Assembly (NCBI RefSeq): GCF_001949145.1
Contig: NW_019091357.1
Coordinates: 1,230,178-1,294,177 of the forward strand
Direction: 5' to 3'
DNA: 64,000 nucleotides
Source: Acanthaster planci
Lineage: Eukaryota > Echinodermata > Asteroidea > Valvatida > Acanthasteridae
Positions 37,799 through 49,973 of this stretch are shown here, piece after piece; position 1 is the stretch's first letter, and each line of letters opens with the position of its first letter. Both the position numbers and the translations under genes were made by a program. Under the pieces are notes generated by a model, which made no database searches, had not been told where the DNA came from, and saw nothing but the letters and a program-made list of their open reading frames with translations.

Positions 37799-38827
37799 AT
37801 TCATGATTTCTACCCTTTCGTGACACCTTCAACCGCCAAAATTCCTCGTCGGCGGAGTAAACCCTTGTGTCCCTCAGAACCCTCAGTATTGGTAAGTGTA
37901 GGTTCAGTCATACTTTTGAAAAATGACGAAATATGCGGCATTTTCCCCGTTTCATTCGAGATATGGCCTACGTTGGAATCCGCGCTATCTGCTGACACGT
38001 GAAGACCGTCTCTGCATATTTAATGCATCCTTTTTTGGCCACTTGTGTCTGTGCAATCGTTGAAATATTCGAGGAATTTCTTTATCTTTAAGTCTAGTTG
38101 AAGTAGTTACTTCCTCTTGGACGCGATTCATTGAAGGAGGGTGACAATATTCCCATGATTTGTTGTTCTGTTTTTCAAAATGTGTCCAGTAATTGGACCC
38201 AAAAATGGAGTGGTGGACTTGAACGCCATTTTCATTGGACATGTTGGGGGGGGGGATGCAGTTATTTTGTGTCCTTGCACAACCATGATGTAATCAGTGC
38301 AGTGTTTCCTGAAGATTGGGGGGCGGGGAGAATAAGAAGGTGGGATGTAGAATTACTAGCAACATGAGAAATGCAAGAAGAAATGTATGGTATGGAAATT
38401 CAAGCAATTTTTTTGAGGAGGGTGAAAATGTTAAAAATTTCAGCACCGGGGATAATCTTGATCATTTCCAAAATTGAGCTTTCTTTCCCAGCCCCTGACA
38501 AACACTGACAGAAGCAGAACAATGCTTTGGTTCAAATTTTGTATTTAGGCCTATTTCCCTCCTTTTAAAGAATCTCACGCCGCGCCAGGGTTCTACAGAA
38601 ATTTCACTTTACTGGGGGGTTGGCCTCAAGCATTCAATGATTATTGCGTCACCACCAATTTGTTTCAGATCTTGCATTTTCTTCTAATTATTGACAACAC
38701 TGTGTTGTTTTGTGTTGCGTCTCAACAGGGGGGTTGCAGCAACAAATATTGGAGCGTAGAGCCTCGCGGTGCTGAGAACCGAGACCAGTTGGACTTCAAC
38801 TTTGAGCCCGAGTGGGAACCCAGCTGA
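37799..38827 (+). promoter_or_regulatory. AUG-less upstream ORF in the ODC1 5' leader (conserved uORF candidate)
   Basis: Exon 1 (to 37891, donor GTAAGT) and exon 2 (38729-38862, acceptor CAACAG, donor GTGAGT) share one open frame. From an ATT at 37799-37801 it gives 63 codons; from a second ATT at 37841-37843, 49. It ends in TGA at 38825-38827. There is no ATG in this frame after the predicted start site. The exon-2 part is protein-like: SNKYWSVEPRGAENRDQLD, ending NFEPEWEPS. Known biology: ODC homologues and vertebrate AZIN1 carry a conserved upstream coding region that starts at a non-AUG codon, mainly AUU, and represses the main ORF when polyamines are high. Position, length, AUU codons and lack of AUG all fit. 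In this gene it precedes a catalytically competent ODC. No translation evidence is available here. Confidence 0.7.
37996..38001 (+). promoter_or_regulatory. ODC1: Canonical E-box in ODC1 intron 1
   Basis: CACGTG about 105 bases into intron 1. Mammalian ODC1 has CACGTG sites in intron 1 bound by Myc/Max, so the position is suggestive; a single hexamer can occur by chance. Confidence 0.4.
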
Positions 38828-38969
38828 TATTTGCTGGGTACCCTTAGGTTTTACTTCTCAGTGTGAGTAGGCACAGTTTCAGTTTCAAGTTTTTCCCTTC
38901 TGGAGAGGTACCAAGGCTTGTAACTCATACTGATCCAAAATATTGACCATTTCTGTCAAAAGCTATCTC

Positions 38970-39030
38970 TAACAGTCCCAAATCCTCCAATTTCTGTATG
39001 ATTTTACATATACCCTAGGGGGTTAGGGTG
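38970..39030 (+). repeat. Interspersed repeat family R3, copy 3
   Basis: AACAGTCCCAAATCCTCCAAT, then TATGATTTTACA and CCCTAGGGGGTTAGGG, parallel to 22267-22330. It lies in ODC1 intron 2. Confidence 0.55.
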
Positions 39031-39674
39031 AGGTTTTCCCTATGAAAACAGTGATCAACCAATTTTTGGGGGGTATCCATAAAGAATGAAGTAATATGAT
39101 GGATTAGCACGTAGTAAGGCACTGAACTGATCTGTGAACAGGATGTCAGATGGCCAACTGATTCTCATGTACATCGTCTGTAAAATCAGAATTGACTGGC
39201 CTGGCCAGTTTTGTGGTCGGCAAAATGCCGAGGAAAGAACGGCTGCAGTCAAAACAGGTTGAAGCTTTTCAGCACTCGGCTGCTGGTCCAGTACAAATCT
39301 TACCAGCGACAGGACTGAATATTACATCTTACTACTAGTAACTCGTAGTACTATGTAGGGTTAGGGTTAAAAAAATGAATTCGAGGCTCGCTGCTGGTTT
39401 CCAAACTGGAAATAAGTTGGTCTGAACAATTTGTCTGCCGTTAGTTTTTGATGGCTGATGTTTTTTAGCAGCAAAGTGCACAGTCTGTCGCCATTTGATT
39501 GTGGTTTGTGTCAAATATTATAATGGTCAATAAGTTGTTGTAATCTCCCAGAAAAAAGAGCCACTTGAATGAATTATTTTAATTTTGTGCATTTTGAATT
39601 AACTCGGGTGACATGTGCCAGTTTTTTCCAGATTTCAGGATTTTTTTCATTAGGGGCTTCCTAAGTTAACTCTA

Positions 39675-40025
39675 ACCCTGCTAAATGCACCAGAGGTAAA
39701 AGTTGCTGCAAGTTGGTGCATTTAGCAGGCAACACAAGTCTTCTGGTGATATGAGTTCTGGTGCATTTAGCAGGCTCGGTGTTTGGTGTACCTTAGGTTT
39801 TCTGGTGTATTTGTCTGGGTCAGAAAAGTTTACCCAAGCAAATCTGTTGTACTGGTGCATTCAGGTGCATTTAGCAGGGTAGCTGGTGGTACACTGTGGT
39901 ACCGAGAGCAACATAAATTATTTCACTGCACAATGCACCAAAAGGCAATATGCACCAGTGCGCACTGGTGCATTTAGCAGAGTACCCATGTGAGGTTTGG
40001 TGCATTCTGGTGCCTTTAGCGGGGT
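39675..40025. mobile_element. Non-autonomous DNA transposon with 20-bp TIRs and internal direct repeats
   Basis: Left end ACCCTGCTAAATGCACCAGA (39675-39694) and right end TCTGGTGCCTTTAGCGGGGT (40006-40025) are inverted repeats. The TIR core TGGTGCATTTAGCAG recurs inside at about 39714, 39759, 39864 and 39965, with inverted partial copies such as AATGCACCA. Subterminal copies of the TIR motif are typical of hAT-type elements, where they bind transposase. No ORF of transposase size is present, and I could not define a target-site duplication. It is in ODC1 intron 2. Confidence 0.7.
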
Positions 40026-40704
40026 CCTGGGCAAATACCCCTTGGGGTTAGGGTTAATCCTCTCCATTCTACACATTTGAATAGATTTTTTGGCAGGATT
40101 TTTCAGTCCAAATAATAGGAGAGCTATGGATTTTCAAACGATGTCTTTTCAACTTGGTTATTTCAGAGTATGTGAAAGTTTTTTATGCAAAAGGTGAGAT
40201 AGACCACAAGAAGGGTTTTTTAATGGGTGCCTTTAGGCATATACAAATATATGTATCACAGACCCTATGCTGGTGTTTGGCCCTAAAATTACCTTTGTTG
40301 GTTTTGAAGTTATTTTATTTTCGTCAAATCTCATTCCTGTAAGAATGGCATTCAAACTGTTCCATCGTGTCCATTGCTGGCAGTTTTCTGCAAAATCTTT
40401 TAATCCCTAAACATCTGGTCGGTTGGATGCGGGCAGTACATTTAAACTTGAAACCTGTTTCGTGCGTTATTCATTTGCTGACGTTTTACAACGATTAGCG
40501 ACCACCCGGAATGTTGACAGCCATTTTGCGTCATTTCAGTTTGCATTGTATTGGGTGACTGTATTTGCCCATGCAAGCTGCAACTTTGACGTGTTCTTTT
40601 CCTCTTTCCCTCGCAGCCTGTTACGCATTTCATAGGAACCTCCCACCACCAACCCCACCGGCAGGGGCGTTTTTGTCCTCTCTCTCCTGTTTACGGCAAG
40701 TGCA

Positions 40705-43700
40705 ATGGAGCAAATTGCCTTCCAGGATATTCAAGTCCAGGTGTACGGCCGGGACACTCGTGTGCGAGACATTGTCAACGATAAAGTGATCGACTGCAAG
40801 GACAGAGAGGTATTGGTCTCTCTTGTGCTGCCTCTTCCAAAATAAAAAGCCCCGGCGTCATTTCCCCTGCAGAGTGTATCCCTGTGCTGGGACAGAGGAT
40901 GCTTGTTCTCATTGTGTCTATTCAGATCAAGTCCACTTACCCTTGACTGCCTCGGGATCAAAGCATACTCAATAAATCATCTTCAGAGGCTAGGTTTTTT
41001 GTATGCAACTCCAAGCTGTCATTTGTGCACTGCTCTGTTGAATATGGACAAGACTGATTGCCAGAATGTGGCTGCTGGGTTGCTCAGCATTCACTGCTTA
41101 CGTTAGGCAAGGTCCTACTTGTTAGCAATTGTTAGTGCTCTGATGAGCAGCCGTGAAACCAGTCTATTCCCCCTTTAAAAATACATACGCTGACAAAGGA
41201 AACCTGGTGAAGTGTAACTGCCACATTATAAGTCTGATGTGGACCAGTGCGAGGAGCCACTGGCTCCTAGAAAAAAATATTTTAGGTACCAGGTCAATTT
41301 TTGTACATTACTTTAGACACATTTTCAAAATACACAAGTTACATGTACAAAGTCTGACAAAACAAACAGAAACGTTCTTCTGTCAATTGTCCGCAAGATA
41401 GACAGGCTTTGGATTTTGTGCTTGGGAATAAATTTACAAAATGTCAATCCATTATTTTGGGAAAAAACAGCTGAGATAAAAGATAGGACATAGTTGTTCT
41501 TTTACTTTTGAGTATTTTGTACCTGGGACGGGACCAAAGGAAGCTTGAAGCAATTTGGTTTCAAACTTACATTTGGGACTGAAACAAGTTTATTGCTGTG
41601 GAATTGTGGCATGCATAGATTGCTAGTACATCTCATGAATATGCAAACGTTTGGGACTGAAACAGGTTTGTTACTGGAATTGTGGCATGCATAGATTGCT
41701 CGTGCATCTCATGAATATGCAAATGTTTTGGACTGAAACAGGTTCTTTACTGGAATTGTGGCATGCATAGATTGCTAGTGCATCTCATGAATATGCAAAC
41801 GTTTGGGACTGAAACAGGTTTTTTGCTGGAATTGTGGCATGCATAGATTGCTAGTGCATCTCATGAATATGCAAACATTTGGGACTGAAACAGGTTTGTA
41901 ACTGGAATTGTGGCATGCATAGACTAGTGCATCTCATGAATGTGCAAAACATCTCAGTTCCCCATACACACTTTATACAGCATACAAACACGAACAAGTC
42001 GACTTGGGTTGCAGTTTAACATGTAATCATGATGTGTACATGTACATAGATGGATAAAAAACACGTGATCAGAGACACATCGCTCGGTACAGTGCGCATA
42101 GAAGAAGACTGGGCTGTGATCGTTTGTGAAAAATGACTGACTAGGTGGCTGACTAACAGGCACAAATCATGTCGCCATTGGCGATAAAAATGAAACATTT
42201 GGTCATAAATCATCAGTTTTTAGGTGCAAATGCAACTATCTTGGTCGCAAAGTACAGCGCTGATGTGGACTAATGTCATTTATGGAGTGGACTTTGCTTG
42301 AGGCTTATCTAAAGTGGTAAAGTTAAATAACCTCTTGTCTGCATGATAAAAAGTTAATGGCAACCAGGCAGTTCTGCAGCCGAGTGGCTTGCCTGTTTGC
42401 CGGAAAGACATGAGAAGATTGACTGCATTCATTCTGTCCCCTTTTTCCTTATTTCCTTATCATGCTAGGATCCTGATGATGCTTTCTTCATTGGGGACTT
42501 GGGGAATATTGTTGCCAAGCATAAGAAATGGGTCAGTGCCCTGCCTCGAGTTGAGCCATTCTATGGTGAGTTCCTTCGTTGTGGAAATTTGGTTCTTCTG
42601 GTTCATTGCTAAATGTTGGTCTGCTTTTGTAGAGTTCCATAACTGCTCAGTACCTTGTAAAGTGATAAATACTGCACTGAGAGATTCAGTTTTAATTGTA
42701 CTCCTCCTGAATGCAGAATTCTCCAAGATGTCAAGATCTACAATGAACAGACATGCAACTTATCTCGGATGAGAATATTTTTATATTTTTACTTTTCATG
42801 AGTGCTTTGACAAAACTTCCTCTTACCCTGATGAAGTTCCATTCGCTTACCTGACAAAAACTGTTTCACTTGTGTTTTGTAACAAGGAAAATCTTGTTCC
42901 AGGTGGTAGTGATGACTCGGTATTTTTGGCGAATCCTGGAATTTTCGGGACATTAGCCACAAATGCTTCCATGGTTCTGTAGTGAATTATGATACCCAAG
43001 AATTCCCCCCTTTTTTCACTCAGCTGTAAAGTGCAACCCTGATCGCAATGTACTCAAACTCCTCGCCGGACTAGGCACCAACTTTGACTGTGCCAGCAAG
43101 GTAAGTCGGAAAGAAGTTCCCTGGCACCCATGATCCCTTCTGACAGATTCTGTCCTGTAGCCATGGCGATGAAGATCCACACTTGCCCTCTCTGAGTCAC
43201 TGTGACTGAATGAAGTTTAACTGTACTCAAAACTCTTCTGAGCCATTGTTGTCAGATACCTGTAAATATCTACAGCTTTTTTTTTCATCACAAAGTTTGA
43301 ATAATGACAGATATCTCCCTAAATGCAGACTTCAGGCCGAAGCAAATTTGTCACACTAATAGTGGGCAATCCCCCTAAAATTGCATTCATTGACAGAGTG
43401 AGATTGAGATGGTTCTGAGCCTGGGTGTGGCACCCTCTCGCATCATTTTCGCCAACCCTTGCAAGCAGCGCTCCCATCTCAAGTACTCTGCCAAGGAAGG
43501 TGTGGACCTCATGACATTTGACAATGAGGAAGAACTTCACAAGATCAAGAAAGTTTTCCCTGAGGCACGGTAAGATGCACCTGCAGCGCTGCATTTCTAG
43601 CTTGTTAGCTTGAATATTTTTATGGCAGTTGTGAAAGCTTTAATTATCAAAAAAATCTTTTCCCCTGTTAAATATTTTCCAAAGAAAATTTTCACAAAAT

Positions 43701-46700
43701 TTGCATTGTTGATGTGCTAGTGCCTGGGTTGACCATGACCCTTCCAGTGGTCACAAAGTAGCTGGTTTCAAAGGGAGCGTAAGATTGTTCGACACCCAAT
43801 TACGTTAACTCGGAGAGCATTCCAAAAAGTCTCATTCCGTAGGATGTGTAAGCTACTTTAGAGAATGTTGCAATGGAAGCCCGAGGTTTCTTGTATGATA
43901 AAGTGGAATGATGCGACAGTGTAAAGTGCAACGTCACTGACACTGGAGAAGTCTTCCGGAGATAAAACAAGAATTTGATTGTTCTGAATGAATTTCATTT
44001 TGGGTTTATCTCTAGGCTGGTGCTGCGTATCCTGACGGACGACTCGACTGCTCAGTGCCAGCTGGGTCTGAAGTACGGCTGCCACCCCAAGCACGCCCTG
44101 TACCTGCTGCAGACTGCCAAGGAACTCGAGCTTGATGTCGTGGGCATCAGGTGATTTGCTCGCTGCCTTCCCGTCACAATGTTGGGCAGTGTCCTTTGTC
44201 TCTTGTTTGCTGTTCTCTACTGACTTGGGTCACGCTAATAAATATGTTTGTAATATTTTTCCGGTTAACAGCAACCGAATTTGGCTCGGATCAGGATCAG
44301 TGTCCAAAGGACAGGCCAAATCAAATTTGGACAGGCATTTTTTTGCCTTTGCTGGGAAGGGACTTCAGTCCTAGGTGAAACCCTGACTTGGATGGTTGCA
44401 TCATTTGGGAGCCTTTTTTTTTTTGACTTGGCTGACGCGGACACTGGCCACATAATGTCCGTAACCGACATCTTTGTAGATTGAGTGGAAAAGTCACCGA
44501 CTAAATGCAGGGTTCATTTTTTGCTGCAGCTTCCATGTTGGAAGTGGCTGTCGTAATGCCGGCGCATTTGCCGTTGCCATCCAGTCGGCCCGAGACATCT
44601 TTGATAGCGGAGAGCGTCTGGGAATCGTCATGGACCTCCTGGATATCGGGGGCGGCTTCCCAGGTCAAGCCTCGGCAACCATCCCTTTTGAAGAGGTGAG
44701 ATTTTCGCGGAAGAGGTCCGTAGAGTCTGCACACATGACAGAGGGCAGTGTTGTGCCCAAAATAAACTTTACCCCCATCCTGCTGTTGTGAATACAAACC
44801 GGTTAGAGTCTAGAGCTGTTTAAAAATTAATTCTGGTTTTTGTAAATTTCAGTGCCACAGTGGTGTTCTGCAGTTTTGTTGCCAAGGGGGTAACTTGGTA
44901 CCATGGAGGAGACTGGGAGAAAAAATTGTACCTTCACACGTTTCTCAGACTGACCAGATTGTTGTTGATGGTAGCAGAAGTCTGTATATTGATTTTTGAC
45001 TTGATATCGTTTTCAATTGCCGACAGTTTACTCATGTGATCAACACGGCTCTTCAGGAGCACTTCCCTGTCAGCAGTGGTGTCCACGTCATTGCTGAGCC
45101 GGGCCGTTTCTATGTAGCGTCGGCCTTCACTCTGTGTGTGAACATCACCGCCAAGCGCATGGTGGCCCGTGACATCCAGACGTTCTCTGTGCCAGAATCC
45201 AAGGGTAGGTGAAGTGTCCGAGTATTCTCTACAGTACAGAAGAGATAAAGTCTGTTCATGGCTGGCCAGTCTAATGCTTTGTCCAAGTATTTTTTTAATA
45301 TGTAAAATATTGGAAGTTAACAAGGCCAATAGGCAACCCCAGTTTGTAAAGTGACCGTATTGGAAAGGTGGTTGAGACTTCGTACATGGAATGAACGAAC
45401 CAATTTATATATGATGGTGTTGTGAAATTATAATGTCTTTATTAAAGGTAATTTCTGGGTATACTCTATTTGGCAGATCTTGTAGCCAACTCGGTTGCTC
45501 CCAGCAGCTCCGACGAGCCAGGATTTATGTACTACGTCAATGATGGAGTGTATGGCTCCTTTAATTGTCTGCTGTACGATCACGCAACTGTTGAGCCCAA
45601 GCTCCTCCAGGTAACAATACGGAGATTGAAAACCTGCATGTTAAACTGTTCTCCATAAAGATCTGATTTCTTATAAAAAATTCACTCGACACGACCAAAG
45701 CAAGAATGTCTTGTTTGTGTTGGTTCTAAAGAGGGGAACTTAGGGCTGTGAGAAACATCTGATCCTTGTCTAGAAGCTGCCGTCATTCTTGGCCACTGAC
45801 CAAATTTTCTCATTTTCAGGAAAGAGACAAGACAGTGCTGCAGTACTCCACTAGCATCTGGGGCCCGTCATGTGATGGTCTGGATAGAATCATTGAACAC
45901 TGCCTGATGCCAGAGCTTGAAGTGGGCGAATGGATGATATTTGAAGGTGAGATTAGAAACACACGGTTCTCGACGTTTAGAGGGGTCAACAAAAGAACCC
46001 CTCCAAGGCATTGTAGCATTCCTTACATTTATTTCTTCATGCCCGAAAAATCTTGTTCTAATTATGTCTATTTTATCCGTTCCCCGGAATTACCTTTTGT
46101 GGAATGTTCATAGGAATTGCTCTGTGTTTGTCGTTTGCCCAACTAGTATCCCCACCAATGCAAAACGACAGGCAATTTAAAACTGACTCTGTACTTCTGT
46201 CCTTTTCTCTGACAGATATGGGAGCTTACACCATGTGTGCTGGCTCCGAGTTTAATGGTTTCAAGCGTCCAGTTGGCTACTACGTTCTTCCCAACAATCT
46301 TGTGTAAGACACAGACTTGTTAACCCTTAATGTCCTCCATCCACCTGTTCAAGGAATCAGGAGTACTCGTGTCAATCCCGAAAGTATTGACCCTTTGCAG
46401 TTCATGTTTTGTGCGTGGCATCTTGGATGGTCTTCCAGTTTCACCAACCCAACTAATTCTGTACTGTGGCCATCTATGTGCATTCATTGGAAGCAGTTGG
46501 ATCCCAAGAAGAAATATCGGATCCACTGGGGTTTGTTTCCGACGTGGTCATGCAGAAAATGGGAGGCCTCTGTGTTGGGTAAAACCTTACTTGATGTATG
46601 CTACGGCATTAAACTTAGGAGTGAGCCATGTCATTTAACCTTTGACCTCCATTGACCCCTGCAGGACCCCCCTCCAGCGCATGTTCCCGGACAGTTCCAC

Positions 46701-46845
46701 TCCTTGCTACCAGAAGGCCTCCCTGCGGGACTCTGCCACCTCCCTGACCGGTTCCCGCTTTGCTGCGCTGCCAGCCAAGCTTGTCTGTCTCCATGGCAAC
46801 GAGGAGGACCCCTACGCCCAGCCCGAAGTTGAAGCACTGTTGTAA
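40705..46845 (+). CDS. ODC1: Ornithine decarboxylase, complete
   Basis: Eleven coding exons: 40705-40809, 42469-42565, 43024-43100, 43397-43569, 44016-44150, 44530-44695, 45027-45204, 45477-45610, 45820-45946, 46216-46303 and 46665-46845. All phases agree; 486 aa (human 461). It makes putrescine from ornithine, the first step of polyamine synthesis. PLP-enzyme landmarks are intact: the PLP lysine in FYAVKCNPD, H in SFHVGSGC, the GGGFPG loop, E in [10 protein letters not shown], the catalytic Cys in WGPSCDGLD, and FNGF.RPVGYYV. The intact Lys and Cys argue for an active enzyme, not an antizyme inhibitor. The Pro/Ser/Thr-rich tail replaces the human PEST region and does not end in the mammalian ARINV sequence. 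Two noncoding exons precede it (to 37891; 38729-38862); the coding exon starts at 40617. Confidence 0.97.
41572..41950 (+). repeat. Five-copy tandem repeat, about 76 bp per unit, in an ODC1 intron
   Basis: Units start at about 41572, 41650, 41726, 41802 and 41878. Each reads TTTGGGACTGAAACAGGTTT, GGAATTGTGGCATGCATAGA, then CATCTCATGAATATGCAAA. The last unit is diverged. Each contains GCATGC and ATGCAAA (a near-octamer POU site). It lies between the first two coding exons of ODC1. Confidence 0.9.
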
Positions 46846-49800
46846 GCCCTCCAATCGGAGGGGAAAGAATTGTTACCATGGCAACTGGCGGATCTGCTTT
46901 GGGAAACAATTTTTGTGTTGTACCCTCTCAATTGCCGTCTCTGTAACACACCGTGTGTCTGGTATGCCTCTACCTTTGCACAACTTTTGCACAGAATGTG
47001 GTACTTTAAAGTCTCTGCGCTCAAAAACAATTTGCATATCTCCTGCTGTACATGCGAGTCAGTATTGAAGTTTCAAGCTGGCAATTTTTTTGACGTCAAC
47101 CCGAGTTCCGGCCAATTTTACGTGGCGGGTTCTTATTGATGCAGTGCTGCAAAAATGACTTTTCTCCCCAACTGTTTGGGATTACAGCGGAAGCCAGTAA
47201 ATATTTGCCATTTGGTGACAATAGTAAAAATTGGCTAGATGATCACAAATTTGGATTACCATCAATTTTTAAGAGGCATGGTATTTGACAAGTTCTTTCA
47301 CAGAGCAGATCAGACACAAAGTTTCCACTGATATGTTCTTACAATTTTTCTAGTTTGGGTCATTATACTAAAGCATTTTCTGGTAATATTGTATTGGTAC
47401 TGTAAGATTGTAATGCTGGGTAGCACAGAATTTATCTCACTTTGATTGTGAAGGTAACTGGGTTTAATTATGAAGATCAATTGTACATATATGTTGTGAA
47501 CTTTGGACGTTTGGGAAATTGGTATTAATAGTAAGCTGCATTTGAACCAAGTCTTACGTAGGTGCAAAATTAAGCATGTGTAATCACAAGGTGTATTCAT
47601 AATGGTCTTGGGTTTCTTGGGATGGCAAAGCTGGCTTAGGTTAGTAAATCTTGTAGTTGAATATGCATGGCATGTAGAATCACAGTGAACATGTACAGCG
47701 AGTTACACCTCTTCGTTAGCTTCAGTTTTGCAGTATGCATTGGTGAGTGCTCTTTACATGCTAGTACATGTATATATTTGCAATCATCATACATCGGACA
47801 AACTCAGGAGGATATTTGTAGCCTTGATTTATTGGTGACTAGCACCTGTCACAGACATCCTGACAAGCTAGACCCCGGAGTGACAAAAACCTCCCATTGC
47901 CCGAAATAAAAATGAGAGCTTCCAACGAGTCAACTGTATCTGTACACGCTGAACATTCACAGACTATAGGATACATCAAAGTAATGGTAATGTCCATACA
48001 CACATCATAACGCATCAATATCACAAAACAAAAAGCAAGAATTACTCACTGGGGGTTTCCTTGTAGACTGTACTACAGTAGTCTCCATGGGACTTTGCCT
48101 ACGCAGACGTAGAAATGGGTGCTACTGACATCAAACTACATGTATACACATGCTTTCCAGCTCCCTCGAAAACAACTCCACTCCCAGTGAAAGTCTTCGA
48201 CCATTCCTTATACCTCCTTGTTGGTATTCATACGCAGAGAGTTACCAAGTAAATAACCGTAACCGTAAGTAATGTGAGTTTCAATTCAAACATCACCAAG
48301 ATATCACATAATACAAGGGGTTATTATTATTAAGCAACAATTACAAGACACACAACCATGCAATTAAAACTCTGACACAATGTAGATCAGCTATACCATA
48401 TGCATATTCATGTATAAGTTTTTAAGAAGTGAGGTCGCCCTTGCTAAGGCACAGTCCCCTACAAAAGATTACGTCAGTGTTCAGGCGATGCATTAGTTTG
48501 CCCAAAAGGGTAAATTTTAAGTTTTAAAAAAATAATTTTGAAATTATGCTGCAGTGCGCAGTCCAAAAGTACATGTATATAACTTTATCCCAGTGAAGCA
48601 AACTCTTAATTCTAGGTTGCCTTGAAGGGGGCCTATACAGCAGCTGAGTTACTGACGTTGGTCAGATGCTTAAAGGTGCAGATGCACATGTAGATTGCAG
48701 TGAAACAGCATTGGCTTTAAAATAATATTTATCGTGTAGGAAATCTAAAAATAGTAAGCCTTTAGGTAGACGCAGGCCTTAAATTTCACGTCTGTGTACA
48801 AGAATTTATACAAACTAGGATTTCGCCACTAATCACCTGCCTATGTTTGAGCATTTTCATAGAAGGGGTCATCAAATGTTAACATTTTTCGCAGCACGGT
48901 GTGATTTTTCAAGGCCCCTCTCCCTTCCTTAAATTAGTACTTGCCAACATTTTTCTATTAGTATCCTGAAATAGACGAACCCTTGTAGGCAGTGTTGTTG
49001 GAAAGTGCGGTACATGGACAGTACATGTGCATGCACTCTCCGTAGGAGCCAGCTCTCAGTTTGCATTTTTGTGATTTTTCACGTTTTACATATAAATGAG
49101 AATACTATTAAAAAAAATCAGCATTATACCAGACCCAAAAGTCGGACATGGCTGTATCAACCCTCTCCTCTTCACGCACTTTGCACAACTGTGGAAATGT
49201 TGGGAACTTTGGACAACCCCTCAACAGGTGTTAAATGCAGCTGTTGTCGGTAATTGACTCAATTAAGCTTATTTGTTTATTCATTATGGCATTGCATAAG
49301 ATCATTTAACAAAAGATGGGTTGGATATAAATTGGTGGTGGAGTCTTGGTTTGATGTTGGTCTTAAGGTCCTCATCGTTAATTAAAGCATAGCAATCATA
49401 CAAAAATGTATCTGTTAAATTCAAGGATAAATTTGACCTTAGTAAACGTTGGTGTTTGTGTATCACATTGAATTAAAACCAAGTTGACTGTAATAAACAA
49501 GATTAAATGTTATTAAAGACCCTGTTTGTTGCAAAATGAATTTTATGGGAAAATGAATGCTGCACGGCACGAGCCCTCATTGTTTGAAATTGTTGAACAT
49601 AGCTGGTACTGTTGCAGAAATTATCCCGAAAAGGAATACTGTATTTTACAAGTGGCCTCTTATGAAAATGACGCCAAAACAATTTGAAGCGATATACTCA
49701 TTTTGGGATAGAGGGTTGTATTATATAATGCATTAAAATACAAACAGAAGAAAGTTTTAAATTGAATTTTAGTAGAAAAGTTGGTGACAAAACAATCCTC

Positions 49801-49973
49801 AAGCACTTTTAATATATGTTAGGTTTTTTTTTCTTTTTTTCTGGATAAAATCATTGATTTCCTGTGGGAAAGCCCTTACAAATCACTTCACTGAATTGCT
49901 GAGTAAATGTGAGCCTTTCCTGTCAATTCATAACTTTGCAGTGTTACCAGTCAGAGGGTGTTCACCTTGTGAA
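46846..49973. other. ODC1 3' UTR and convergent spacer
   Basis: No coding exon is recognised. AATAAA at 47905-47910 is a reasonable ODC1 poly(A) signal, giving a 3' UTR of about 1 kb. The ligase gene that follows is on the other strand, so the genes converge. Confidence 0.4.

Noticed and set aside
40168-40194. 27-base microexon in the ODC 5' leader (TTTCAG ... GTGAGA)
   Set aside because: Short, weak polypyrimidine tract and not needed: the 38729-38862 and 40617 exons can join directly.
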